64,000 nt of DNA from Cepaea nemoralis (Eukaryota > Mollusca > Gastropoda > Stylommatophora > Helicidae). Below are positions 44,955 through 56,149 of this stretch, one piece after another. Position numbers and translations under genes: made by a program. The stretch covers positions 550,001 through 614,000 of the forward strand of contig JACEFZ010021368.1 in the NCBI GenBank assembly GCA_014155875.1, in the 5' to 3' direction. How positions within the stretch are numbered: position 1 is the first letter of the stretch; the number at the start of each line of letters is the position of its first letter. A model generated the notes under the pieces. It was not told the origin of the DNA. It did not search any database and saw only the letters and a program-made list of their open reading frames with translations.

Positions 44955-46240
44955 AAAGAGCGTCCATGCCCAGTATCCACACTCTAATGATGAAGTATCA
45001 GATTCGCTGGGCTGGTCACTTGACTCGCATGCCAGATCAGAGGCTCCCTAAATGAATTTAGTACAGCGAGATGCGTTGTGGTAAACGCTTCAAGGCGGCC
45101 AGAGGAAAAGCTTTAACTCTTTCAATACCAAACAAAAACTGGGTCCTGACCAAACAGAAATTCATGGTAGAAGATTGGAAGTAGGGGTGTGTCACAATAA
45201 TGCTTTTAAAATAATTAAAATTGAAGCAGATCTGTTGTATTACATATCAAATTAAAGAAGAGTGCACAAGGAACATGACAGTGTTAATAATTAATTGATA
45301 GGTTACAAATATTACGACAATAACGAGAGGTTTATTAATAACAACTCAAATTAAAGAGGTAATAATTATTTTAAAAATTGCGCTTATAAGGTGTTTTCTA
45401 TACTGCTCTACTGCTAATCATGTTTAATTTACTGAATAATGAAACAAACACCACTTGTCTTCAGCAATATGAACAGAAATGCTAATTAAAATTACCAAAA
45501 ATGAAGTTTTCCTGCATATTCTGAACCATGTCTTTTTCACACAAAATGAAACAAAATAATGGCAGAAAACTGGAAGTAGGGGTGTGTCACAATAATGTTA
45601 TTAAAATGGTTAAAATTGTAGCAGAAATGTTGTATTATATATCCAAATAAAGGGGATTGCACAAGGAATATGTTGGTAATGGAATTATTGCTATAGGTTG
45701 TAAATATAATAAAAGTAATAATATAATGTGTAAAATGATTTGACAAAAAGAGGTAAAAATGATGAAAACATTGCACTTACCAAGGATCGTTGTTATCCTG
45801 ATCAATTCTAAATCACTGCTAATCCTGTTGAATTTACTGAACAAACACCACTTTTCTAAAATATAAACACAATTGCTCCCAATCAATCATCCGAAAAGAA
45901 GTTTTGCTGCAAACACTCTGAAAATCTAACTGAATGCTTTTGGAATTCAACATGACACCCGGGAGACTGCAGCAAGAGATCGAAATTCGTGGCGTGCATC
46001 ATTACGCAAGGGTGCAGTCACGTGTGAGGCAACCAGGACTGCAAGAGCTGTGAAGAAAACGCAGGACAGAAAAACCAATGCAGCAAATCCTCCTCCAGAA
46101 ATGTCAAGCATTCTATGTCCATATTATCAAAGAACATTTCGAGCCAAAGTAGGCCTTATCAGCCAACTTAGAACTCACGGCTCCATACTTTCACTGGATG
46201 AAATGAATGGCCATCATCATTCTTGTTGGACACAAAACAA
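44955..46240 (+). pseudogene. LINE C-terminus with zinc-finger-like end, split by a tandem pair
   Basis: Left part (44985-45110) reads 'IRWAGHLTRMPDQRLPK' then 'MRCGKRFKAARGKAL'. Right part (45955-46200) reads 'RETAARDRNSWRAS', 'EATRTARAVKK' and 'SILCPYYQRTFRAKVGLISQLRTH', a finger of the C-x2-C type with the second Cys changed to Tyr. The order and wording are those of CR1/RTE-like LINE carboxy ends. About 820 bp of unrelated sequence (45120-45940) splits it. Confidence 0.75.
45150..45935 (+). repeat. Two diverged tandem units of about 390 bp
   Basis: Units begin near 45150 and 45541 and share 'GGAAGTAGGGGTGTGTCAC' (at about 45177 and 45572), 'GTGCACAAGGAA'/'TTGCACAAGGAA' and 'GAATTTACTGAACAAACACC'-type words near their ends. 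No ORF. They split the LINE C-terminus described here and may be a separate insertion. Confidence 0.7.
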
Positions 46241-46957
46241 CAACACACAGCTTATCTCTAGCATTATTTTACTGTGTTGGTCAGTCAGTGGCAATCTTTG
46301 TAATATATCTTTACATGATTTATTTGCTATAGAACAACCTCGCACGCCTTGGACAACATTGTTATCTTGACACGCCACCCCTGCATTCTTTCGGTGGCGC
46401 TTCGTTGATATCTTTAGAGATGCTTAATCTTGATCTTGTTGATATCTTTCCTTCTGCTTCAGATTGTAATTACGCTTTTCTATCTTGGACAGTCGATACT
46501 TGTTTACTTAGACTGAACTCAACGTAGCTGGTATAACACAACATTGGTGGAGTTTTCACATTTTAATTTACTAAGGCGGCTACACATGGACACTGTCGAT
46601 AATACAACCAAATGCTCTATACAAGATGCACACATATACAAAACAGTGCCTAATCAATAAACTGTTCTAAAGGAGCTGCTCAATAATTCAGAACTCGGTC
46701 CAACGCTGACCGTAGCTCGAGTCCAATTGATTTTAAGGTGACGTTTTGCCCTAGCGTAAAACGTCCTACTCATTTTCCATGCCCTTGTGACCATGCCGTG
46801 GTAGGTCACATCTCACTGCCCATTCATGCAGATCGCGCTTGTTACTAATTCATGCCATGGTTCAACCTGTATCAACTGGACCATGGCAGTTACCACATGA
46901 CCTCGCTGCTAATTCTGCGAAAACAAAGGGACCAGCTCAATTTGGCGTTGTTTTTCG

Positions 46958-47398
46958 TTGTGTGAGCGTCACTTGTTAATAATAAAATACGAAAGTGGCA
47001 TCAAGATTGCTGACGTCGGCCACGTGTACGTGAAGTCACCATCCACGATAAGTTTCATTGTGGCAAAAAAGGAAGCAATAAAAGAGGCTAATGCCGAGAA
47101 AAGTATTAATGTGCTAACGAAACAGAGAACGCAAACAATTGAAGATGTCGAACAGTTATTATTGATTTGGATAAATCAAAACCAGATAGGGTGTCTGTTT
47201 CGGAAACAGTCATATGTGAAATGGCCAGACTAGTGTATGCCAATCTCATTAAGAACATGCCTGAGACGAGTGCAAGTGTACTTTGTTATTTAAAAGTCAG
47301 CAGAGAATGGTTTGAAAAAGTCACGAGGCGCACTGGCATAAACAGTGTTACTAGGCGCTGCGGAGGTGCGAGTTCGGACAAGTCTGGGACCGACAAAT
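46958..47398 (+). pseudogene. Tigger-type transposase, N-terminal DNA-binding part
   Basis: Two overlapping frames. 46958-47233: 'LLIIKYESGIKIADVGHVYVKS', a CENP-B/pogo helix-turn-helix, then 'VLTKQRTQTIEDVEQLLLIW'. 47167-47400: 'VSETVICEMARLVYANL', 'REWFEKVTRRTGINSV' and 'GGASSDKSGTDK', the second helix-turn-helix (CENP-B-type). A frameshift near 47190 joins them. The catalytic DDE domain is absent: the frame stops at 47398 and is followed at once by the transposon's 3' UTR. This makes the host element non-autonomous. Confidence 0.85.
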
Positions 47399-47440
47399 AG
47401 TATAACACACTATATTTATTCTCTATAAGATGTGTTTTTG

Positions 47441-50426
47441 TGTGTGTGTCGGTGTCAGGTCTTAGTCAGATATGACTGAGCTACCATATAACAGTAGACG
47501 GTACTACCTGCTTTCTGTTAGCGCCGAACATTGGGCGGCGCTTACCAAACCCGACAACCCACATTGTGCGAGAGGCATATGCACCGACACTCGATTCCTC
47601 TGATGAGGTGAAGGATTCGTTCTATGATGAGTTAGACTCCGTGATCAAGGCAGTTCCAAAATCTGACAACATTTATATGCTCGGTGATTTCAGTGCTCGT
47701 GTGAGCAAGGACTCGAGTTCATGGCCATTGTGCCTTGGAGAATGCAAAATCTGTCGCATGAATGAAAATGGGCAAAGGCTGCTGGAGCATTGCACCAGTA
47801 ATGACTTATGTATTACAAACTCCTTTTTTAAAACAAAAGAGATACATCAGGTCACATGGAAACATCCAAGATCCGGCCATTGGCACCCACTGGACTTCAT
47901 CATCACACGGAGACAACATCTGAACCATATATCATTGACTCGAAGTTACCACAGTGCTGACTGTGATACGGATCATTCTTTGGTTGTTGCAAGGGTTAGA
48001 CTGAGACCAAAGAGAATCTATACAGCTAAACACAAATCTAGCTCCAGGATTAATATTATTAACACTCACGATTCTGAAAAGTGCTTTCAGTTTCAACAGC
48101 AACTTGAAGATGCTTTCACTGATACACCAGAAATTGTACAGTAAATGAAAAGTGGGGTCAACTTAAGGAATCTCTTTATAAAACTGCCGTGGAGGTTTAC
48201 GGCACTGTGGATCATAAGAGGCAGGACTGGTTTGTTGCAAACGGCGAGATTCTGCAGCCCTTGATTGATAAGAAGAAGATAGCTTTCTTAAGAAACAAGG
48301 AAAGACCAACACGTAACACTCTGAGTGAGCTAAGGCAAGCTGGGAAGGATGTGCAATGGGCTGCCAGGCAGTGTGCAAATGATTATTGGATCAAGTTATG
48401 AGTCCATTCAAATCGCAAGTAATATGGGAAATATAAGAAGCATATATGAAGGAATAAAGAAAGCCTGTGGTCTAGTGATCAAAAGAAGTGCACCATTGAA
48501 AACCTTGACTGAAGAAATCATCACTGATAAGAAACAGCAGATGGACAGATGTGTAGAGCACTATTTGGAGCTTTACTCAAGTGAGACCAAACTAGTGGAT
48601 GATGCCCTCAACGCCATAGAGGCGCTACCAACTCTTGACCAACTGGAGACACTTCCTACCATAACAGACGTTAAGTGTGCTATAAATGAACTTGCATCTG
48701 GCAAGGCTCCAGGTAAGGATGGGATTCCAACAGAGGTTATCAGGAGTGGGCAAGACACATCCACCAGTTAATAGAGCTATGCTGGCGAGAAGGACAAGTC
48801 CCACAGGATTTCAAAGATTCAAGCATCATAAAAATTATAAAAGAACAAGGGCGATCGGAGCGACTGCAACAACTATAGGGGTATCTCACTTCTGTGTATT
48901 GTTGGAACAGTATTTGCCAGAATTGTTCTGTGCTGACTTCCAGTCCTAGGAGATCAAGTCTACCCCGAATCACAGTGTGGCTATCGACAGAACCGGTCTA
49001 CCATTAATATGATATTCGCATTGCGACAAATGCAAGAAAAATGCCGTGAACAGAATCAACCACTGTTTATTGCCTTCATCGACCTCACAAAGGCATTTGA
49101 TTTGGTCAGTCGTGAGGGTCTGTTCAAGGCACTAAAGAAGATTGGCTGCCCACCTACTCTTCTGTCCATTGTGGAATCGTTCCATACAGGCATGAAGGGT
49201 ATAATCAAGTTTGATGGTACAACTTCTGAAGAGTTTGTAATCATGAGTGGAGTTAAGCAAGGTTGTGTACTAGCTCCCACTCTCTTTGGAATATACTTTT
49301 CACTTCTACTGAAATATGCCTTTCGTGATCACGATGGTGGTATATACATTCACTCACGCTCAGATTACAGCCTTTACAATGCTCAGAGATTGAAGGCCAA
49401 GACCAAAATTAGGAGGGTACTAATCAGAGAGTTGTTTTTGCAGATGATGCTGCAGTTACGACCTACTCTGAGGAAGAATTGCAATGTCTACTATCTGCAT
49501 TCTCCAATGCTTGTTCTGAATTTGGTTTAACAATTAGCAAAAAGAGGTCACAGATTATGTCACAAGGTGCTCATGGGGTACCATCAATCTTTATTGACGA
49601 CGCCGAACTACAGATGGTAGACCATTTTACATATTTAGGATTAGTGGTAAATAGCAAATTATCCCTAGATCAGGAAATCAACATCCGGATTGGTAAGGCA
49701 GCAACAACAATGAACAGGTTAAGAAAAAGAGTCTGGGAGAACAGGAAGCTTACTTTCAAAACAAAAGTCCTTGTCTATCAAGCCTGTGTCCTTAGTACTC
49801 TTCTTTATGGCAGTGAAACCTGGACAACTTACTCACACCAAGAGAAACGGTTAAACAGCTTTCATATGCGGTGTCTGCGAAGAATTCTTGGTATTAAGTG
49901 GCAAGACAAAATCACAAATACTGAAGTATTGGAAATATCAGATTGTGTGACGGTTTATTCCATGCTCAGTCTTCGTAGACTTAGATGGATAGGACATCTT
50001 AGGAGGCTGGATGATGGTAGAATACCAACGGACATCTTTTTTGGTGAATTACAGATGGGTAAGAGATCTCAGGGTCGGCCTCTACTACGATACAAAGATG
50101 TGTGTAAGCGGGACATGATTGATACTGGCATTGATAATGCACATTGGGAGCAAGTCGCCGCTGAACGTGTTGCATGGAGGGCACACATCAGAAATGGAAT
50201 AAAGACAAAGGAGAAAATTATTGCAGATAAGTCACACACCGAGCGTGTGAGACGTAAGATGGTGCATGATGGTGGAAATGACCACGTGTTCACATGCACC
50301 CACTGTGAAAGGACATTTACAGAGCAAATTTTCCATGTCAGTCACATTTGCTACCGCCATAGGTAAAAGTTATTATGCCTTTCTAAAGCAGAAACTATCG
50401 TCTGTCAAGACGGCAAGGTGCCAATG
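47441..50426 (+). pseudogene. Nearly full-length zinc-finger LINE (EN-RT-C2H2), 15-bp TSD
   Basis: 2986 bp between exact 15-bp repeats TAAGATGTGTTTTTG (47426-47440 and 50427-50441). Endonuclease C-terminal half (47566-48144): 'MLGDFSARVS', 'PLDFIITRRQHL', 'CDTDHSLVVARVR'; its first half is missing. Pre-RT: 'GKAPGKDGIPTEVI' (about 48700). RT motif A 'LFIAFIDLTKAFDLVS', motif B 'GVKQGCVLAPTLFGIYF' (49009-49530), catalytic 'VFADDAAV' (about 49435). Thumb and tail (49479-50366): 'FTYLGLVVNSKL', 'LYGSETWTTYS', then a terminal C2H2 finger C-x2-C-x12-H-x4-H. At least four frameshifts; not active. The fragments at 604 and 25826 are 3' pieces of the same family. Confidence 0.88.
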
Positions 50427-50854
50427 TAAGATGTGTTTTTGGTATGTATTTTGGAGTGTCTAGAACGAATTATTTGGATTTACATTGATTCACACGGAAA
50501 TAATTGCCTCGGATTTCGTCGGATTTTGATATCGAAGAAAACCGAGGTTTTACTGTACATATTTACGATGGGCGTTCATAAAGAATGCACCACATTGTTT
50601 TTCTCAGCTAATTACGAAGATTACAGCACGTATGGAATTTTGAACACTTCAAATATGGATAGCCTATTTCGTGCACCAAATTGACACAAGCGGTCACAAA
50701 AATATGGCTGCCCTAAGCCTTCAAAATGGACCGTGTTACCAACTTGAATTATAAGCAGCGAATTGCGATTAATTTCTCGCTGAAGAGAAGGAAATTGTTT
50801 TGAACATTCACAAGCGTTCATGTGATGTCTATGGTTTGTATCAGAAGACAGGGA

Positions 50855-51090
50855 GTTAAGTGATTTGGCCATGTAACTAGATTGCCAACTAACAGTTTAC
50901 CTTAAGAAGGAATGTTGTACATACCACACGAAAGCGGAAAAAGAGGCCGACCACGTAAATGCTGGATAGAGGGAATAGCAGAGTCCATGGTAATCTAGGT
51001 GCTTGGAGCCCATTAACGGGCACTCTCCCGCTTTTATGCTTCACCTCTGCACCACACGGAATAAAAGGAGCAAGATGAGATGATATGCGA
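50855..51090 (+). pseudogene. RTE-B LINE 3' end
   Basis: 'GATTTGGCCATGTAACTAG', 'AAAAGAGGCCGACCACG', 'GGCACTCTCCCGCTTTTATGC' match the last 230 bp of the copies at 29.5 and 54.0 kb. The end is a GATGA-type tail ('GATGAGATGATATG', about 51075). No coding content beyond a few codons. Confidence 0.8.
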
Positions 51091-51297
51091 CATGACGATG
51101 CCAATCCTGCTAAGATAAACTCATTGCAACTCCTAAATGATGTTAGACAATATGCGGTATATTATAATATAACACAATGACAGGGTGGGCAGACATAATA
51201 TAGCTACAGCCTGGCTCAGAATCAGTTTGAGATGTATGTTTTCTCTCAGCATATATTTATATCGTAATATGCGATTTCATTTATTGCCCACCTTTAG

Positions 51298-51924
51298 GTC
51301 AAAGGAATCGTCACTTCAAGGAGAGTCACCATACTTATTATGTGTGTCTTCTTCGTGCTACTGACAAGTTCAGCTCCTCTATACGTGGTAAACAAGCTGG
51401 GATTGAAATACTTCCCCGAATTGAACAAAACACTTCTCGGACTTGTCTCTACTGGCAACAGAGAGTATGTAGAACACATTTCTTTCGCTATAAACAACGT
51501 AATTGTTCCATTTAGTGCATTTTCTGTTGTTACAGTCTGCACCGTCACGCTGGCAACAAAGTTACAGAAGATGTCAAAATGGCGTAATACATCAATTGTT
51601 TCTAGTAAACAAACAGATGCAGTTTCCCGCCGTAATCAAAAAGTAGCGAAGATGGTTGTGATGATCTCAACGATATTCATTATATGTTTTATTCCCATAA
51701 GTTTTGTATTCATAGCTGCACTGATAGACCCGCAGTTTGCTGTTGATGGCAAATATAAAAATTTGGTAATAGTTTGTGTTGGCATTTGCTTCATTCTGGA
51801 ATCCATTAATTCCTCAGTGAATATCTTCATATATTATCACATGAGTACTAAATATAGGGAGATTGTTAATGCAGTCTTTGGCTTCAATTCAAGACTAATT
51901 CGCGTCTCTGATACAAGGTACTGA
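51298..51924 (+). CDS. GPCR gene B, exon 3 (TM4-TM7 and C-terminus)
   Basis: 627 bp with TGA-free frame to TAA/TGA at 51924; 'CTTTAG' acceptor at 51292-51297. 'VKGIVTSRRVTILIMCVFF' (loop 2, TM4); loop 2 extracellular with no Cys; TM5 'INNVIVPFSAFSVVTVCTV'; 'AVSRRNQKVAKMVVMI' into TM6 'FIICFIPISFVFIAALI'; TM7 'VGICFILESINSSVNIFIYY'. A Glu inside TM7 ('FILESIN', Val in gene A) is unusual. The receptor probably signals through a G protein at the membrane of sensory cells; ligand unknown. The upstream 110 bp of intron align with gene A up to the acceptor, further evidence of tandem origin. Confidence 0.92.
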   Translation, partial: VKGIVTSRRVTILIMCVFFVLLTSSAPLYVVNKLGLKYFPELNKTLLGLVSTGNREYVEHISFAINNVIVPFSAFSVVTVCTVTLATKLQKMSKWRNTSIVSSKQTDAVSRRNQKVAKMVVMISTIFIICFIPISFVFIAALIDPQFAVDGKYKNLVIVCVGICFILESINSSVNIFIYYHMSTKYREIVNAVFGFNSRLIRVSDTRY

Positions 51925-52397
51925 TTACATATTTGTGCCACATATGTAGATGGTGTGAGATATGTGTGAGTCTATGGCAGCAACAGGCATAATACGTGCA
52001 ACTTTTGCAGTCCGATTAGGCGTACAGTGGCACTGGTCATGGTTCCCTTCGCCGTCAGATTCCCCACTCCCCCATCACTTTCTCATTCCATCACTGCACA
52101 CTGTTTGGGAATATATATTCCTGCCTGACAAGATTCTACAAAGAAAAACATTTCTTCTATATGATTCTACAAGGACCTCTAGGTTATACTTCCCAAATAT
52201 ATCCATATATAATGACATGAATTCATCATATTCTCAGAACCTGTCTTCATAGTATTATACATGGGAGATATGAACAGTAGAGACCAGCTCAATCCTATGA
52301 TTCAAATTAAATAAAGCTCACGATCTCGGCACAGCCACGTGATGATGGCATGTTGCATTTCACTAAATTCCGTCAACAATGGGTCAATAGAGTCCTA

Positions 52398-52963
52398 CGA
52401 GGGTGAGTCAATAAGTAAGACACACGGTTCTGTGGGGTAGCAGACAGGTGTCATTAGGTGACAGCAACATCGAACTTTATATGCCCATTCGTCAGGTGGC
52501 GCTAGGCGTCATATGCGAATGCGCAGCGTATAAACAAAATGGCGACTGTACTTACGGAGTGTGTGTACAACCAAAGAGCAACGTGCAGTAGTGCTTTTTA
52601 TTGTGGGCGAAAGGACTGCCTGCAATGGGCATTAATAAGGAAATGTTTCCTGTTTATGCTGACAAATGTTTGTCCCGTCAAGCGGTGCATAGCTGGGTTG
52701 AAAAATTTCTCAAGTTCGCGAATGACGCCGTAGTTGAATGTGAAGTGACAACGTGGTTTAGAAAACAGATCACTCAGTTATATGTAACCGGTTTGAGAGG
52801 ACTGATAAAACGATTGGATAAGTGCACCAATGTTGGTGGAAGTTATGGAGGAATTAAGGGACAATGTATGTATATAAATAAACTGGTATCAAGTTGTTTT
52901 TATAGTTAGTTAGTTAGTATTTTTTCTACAGCTTCTTGTGACATACTTATTGACTCCTTCTCG
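52398..52963 (+). mobile_element. Internally deleted mariner
   Basis: Inverted ends CGAGGGTGAGTCAATAAG (52398) and, reverse-complemented, CGAGAAGGAGTCAATAAG (ending at 52963), with TA before the left end. Between them a frame gives the mariner N-terminal start 'VCTTKEQR'-like region, 'GINKEMFPVYADKCLSRQAVHSWVEKF' (DNA-binding domain), then jumps straight to 'RLDKCTNVGGSYGG', the usual transposase C-terminus. The DDD catalytic domain is deleted. A GTTA run (52899-52912) lies inside the right end. It is located just downstream of gene B. Confidence 0.85.
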
Positions 52964-53349
52964 TGTTAAATCCATGCGTTAAATTCCAAGTGACTTCCTA
53001 AGATAGTTTACTATTCATGAGCCAAATGATCAAGAATAACTTTGGAAAACTATCCGAACGTAATACTCCAAGAGACATAGTTATTTTTGTATTTTTTCCC
53101 TATGTGAATTCATTTCTTCTCATAACATGCCCAAAATATTTTGACTGTCTACGTCTAATGTCTCTAACAGGGCAGATACGTCACTACCAATTTTCCCTTC
53201 GTCTTTCGTTCACTTGGAAATGAATCTCGGCCGGCCCGACAGGATATTCATAGAGAATAGGTTCTTACTTTTATTATAGCAAATCAGTCCTAATTAGCGA
53301 TCATGTAGATCTTTCCTTAGTTTGTTATGTTATATATGCTGTCTATATA

Positions 53350-54245
53350 TGGTTATAAAATATATAGACAACATATGTAAAGAAACCAGCGAAACAGAGA
53401 TCGCAAGAACACCGCATGACGAGAACACAGAAGAAGAACCATCTGCAAATCTAAACATTAGAGAACTCCTGTTTGCTGACGACCAAGCAGTAATAGCAAA
53501 ACCAGAAGCTGAATTACAAAACCACATGAATTGTCTAAGTGAAATGTGTAGGGAACATAACATGAAAATTAGCACAAGCAAAACAGAGGTATTGAATATA
53601 ACTAAAGAAGAAAAAGCAACAGCTATTCACGTAAACGAACATCGCTTGAAACAAGTAAAGAGTTTCAAGTACCTAGGAAGTATAATATCATCAAATGGCA
53701 AATCAGAAGACGAGATCAAAAATAGATGCAATAAGGCAAACCAACTCATTGGACAAATGGCATCAATACTAAAAAACAAACATGTATCAATAACTACTAA
53801 GAAAGCTCTTTACAACACAATCTTCCTACCAACTCTATGCTACCAATGCCAAACCTGGACAATGACAGAAAAAGAGAAAAGAAAAATCACACCAACAGAA
53901 ATGAGATTCCTGAGAAGAATACTCAATGTATCAAGAAGAGATAAGATCAGAAATGAAGAAATCAGGACTAAAGTGGGGGCTATATCTGCACTAGATTTTA
54001 TTAGAAGGCAGCAAGTCAAATGGTTTGGCCATGCAAGTAGGTTACCAAATAAAAGTATACCACAACAATGATGTACAGACCAGAGGGAAGCAGAGGAAGA
54101 GGCCGACCACTTAAACGATGGATGGAGAGATTAGTCGAATCCATGGGAATATCGATACATGAAGCCTTTATGCAGGCACTCTCCCGCTGTTTATATATCA
54201 CCTAGACACCGCAAGGTACAAGAGGAACATGATGAGATGAGATGA
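53350..54245 (+). pseudogene. RTE-B LINE, palm and C-terminal RT (long frame)
   Basis: A 249-codon open frame (53322-54071). 'LNIRELLFADDQAVIAKPEA' contains the catalytic FADD; then 'MKISTSKTEVLN', 'LKQVKSFKYLGSIISSNGK', 'LCYQCQTWTMTEKEKRK', 'EMRFLRRILNVSRRDK' and 'RRQQVKWFGHASRLP'. The downstream GRGRP region is frame-shifted. The tail is GATGA/GATGAAATGA (54222-54245). 5'-truncated just before the palm. The minus copy at 39.57-40.47 kb supplies the missing N-terminal half of this family. Confidence 0.88.
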
Positions 54246-54374
54246 AATGAGTTATGAAAGCCAAATATACAGGCCTTCCATAGACAACCAAGTGCTAAGA
54301 AAAAGTGACGGCTGTTATAAACTAAGAAAGAGATTATAAAGTCAAACATAATTATCGCAGTCAACGCCATACAT

Positions 54375-55925
54375 CCATCATGTGCCATGCGGGTAAGCGT
54401 GGGCGGTCATGTTTTGCCATCTAACTCGATCACCAGAGTCCTGGATCAGTTCCGTGTTTCTGTCTCGACCATGCGACGAGACCAAGCCATCCAGGTAATT
54501 GCTTCCAGGTCTTCCCCTTGGTCTATTCCCTTCGATCTTACCAGTTGTCACCAAGTTCTCCAATTCATTTTTTTCTCATAACATGCCCAAAATATGTTGA
54601 CTGTCTACGTCTAATGTCTCTAATCAGTTTACGATCTTAATTTGTTTCTTGAAGAACTTGTTCATTGGTCTTTCTGGCTGTCAATGGTATTCTTTGCATT
54701 TTCCTCTTAAACCACATTTCTACAGCCATGAGATGTTTTTCAGCTTTGCTGCTCATTGTCCAAGCGGGACGCAGAGTTGTTTCCAAGGCACCAGGGCCGG
54801 GGTCTATAGTGGCCAAGAACTACTGACACGTCCACGTCGTGCGTCCTGGGCAACAGGTCCCTTCGGGGACCTGGCTAACATCAGTAGGATCGATGATTAC
54901 TCCCAAGCCGGAGAGTATCTGCCTGCATGGCGAGGAACCACCAGTCTGCACACCAATAAGCCAGAAACGGGACAACGAATACTCACGCAAACCTCAGGTC
55001 CGGTATGACATCACATTGATGGTGGACAACAGGGTGTATTCATCCCACATACAGGACTTCACGCTGGCGTTCACAGCCAGCGAACACAAGCAAGCAAGCA
55101 ACCAAGCAAGCATTCTACAAGCTTCACATCCATATAAAAGTACAGGTTCTATGTAGCAACTCAGCACTCTTTTTCTCGTTTCAATTGACATCTTTTTATT
55201 GGTCAGTATGTTTTTCATCTTGCTAAAGGCTACTTTTGCCATGGTGATTCTTGTTCTAATCTCTTCAAGGTATCTCCCATCTGATGTTATTACTGTTCCG
55301 AGATGATTGTACCTATTCACTTGTAGAAGAATATTCTCATTTACTTGTATATTACATTGTGGTATTTCGTTCTTCCTAGTGACGACAATAATATGTGTCT
55401 TTTTACAATTTAATTCTAACCCTAGTTGTTCACTGTGTGTAACAACCGCATCTGCCAAATGTTGCAGGTCCTGTTCATTGTCTGCAATCAAAACGGTATC
55501 ATCTGCATATATAATGTTATTGATGCATCTTCCCCCAATGTTTATTCCTTCCATATTTTCAATATTTCTGAAAATACTTTCACTGTACAGGGAAAACAGA
55601 TCTGGAGACATTACACATCTCTGTCTCACACCTCCCTTTATAGGCTGATATTGGCCTACTTCATTATCAACTCTTATGGCAGCTTGTTGTTTCCAATATA
55701 TGTTTTTTACAAGTCTTAGGTCTTTTCCATCAATTTGTAGATCTTCAAGCATCCTTATCATGTCGACATGTCCCACTTTATGGAATGCCTTTGTGTAGTC
55801 AATGAAGTAAAGGTGTATTTCTTTGTTTACTTCAATAGAACGTTCGATTACGGTTCTCAGTATATACAAAGCTTTTACTGTACACTTGCCTTCTACAAAC
55901 CCACGTTGTTCTTCTACTATTCAAC
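54375..55925 (-). pseudogene. RTE-A LINE, RT, split by SINE-like repeat 3
   Basis: Minus strand: 'GFVEGKCTVKALYILRTV' (about 55900); motif A 'LYFIDYTKAFHKVGH'; motif B 'GGVRQRCVMSPDLFSLYSE' (G replaced by R in the QG); catalytic 'INNIIYADDTVLIADN' (about 55520); thumb 'RYNHLGTVITSDGRY'; 'YIEPVLLYGCEA'; then the inserted repeat (55110-54766); then 'WTMSSKAEKHLMAVEMWF' and, by 54563-54378, 'RPRGRPGSNYLDGL'. The codons on the two sides of the insert join across the TSD ('GCEAW'). The long 291-codon frame is a chimera that reads on into the insert. Confidence 0.88.
54766..55110 (+). mobile_element. SINE-like repeat 3, copy 2 (345 bp)
   Basis: Starts 'GGGACGCAGAGTTGTTTCC'; shares 'CCAAGGCACCAGGGCC', 'CAACAGGTCCCTTCGGGG', 'GAGTATCTGCCTGCATGGCG' and 'TACTCACGCAAACCTCAG' with copy 1 at 40135. 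It ends in a 7-bp-stem hairpin (CGCTGGC...GCCAGCG, 55062-55083) and CAAG repeats. The flanks CATTGTCCAAGC (54754-54765) and CATTCTACAAGC (55111-55122) are a TSD with two mismatches. Confidence 0.88.
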
Positions 55926-56149
55926 TAAACAAAAGGATTCAACTACGAAAAATTCCAAATAATGACAATATGCGCAGAAGTGAGAATGCGCAAACACTAT
56001 GATATGATAATATTATAAACCTACGTATCGTGTCCAATTCTTGAACGGAAATACATTGTTACGGGTATACAGTATTACGTTAGCGTTGTAAACTGGCATT
56101 TGATGCTATGTTATCAATATTAAGTGATGCATGCTCCTCATTCGACAGA

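Larger units (their letters stand above)
44723..50555 (+). mobile_element. Tigger/pogo transposon with nested LINEs
   Basis: Terminal inverted repeats CAGTAATACCTCGG (44723 onward) and, as reverse complement, CAGTAAAACCTCGG (ending at 50555), each bordered by TA (44721-44722; 50556-50557). Subterminal 'TTTCGTTGCCTTCGG' and 'CCGAGGCAATTATTTCC' fit pogo/Tigger ends. Only the DNA-binding part of the transposase is left (46958-47398). One LINE sits at about 44955-46240 and another at 47441-50426. Removing both leaves about 1.5 kb of Tigger. It lies in intron 2 of gene B. Confidence 0.85.

Noticed and set aside
54994..55869. A single 291-codon protein ending in 'SLAVNASVKSCMWDEY'
   Set aside because: Chimera of an RTE reverse transcriptase and the inserted SINE-like repeat.
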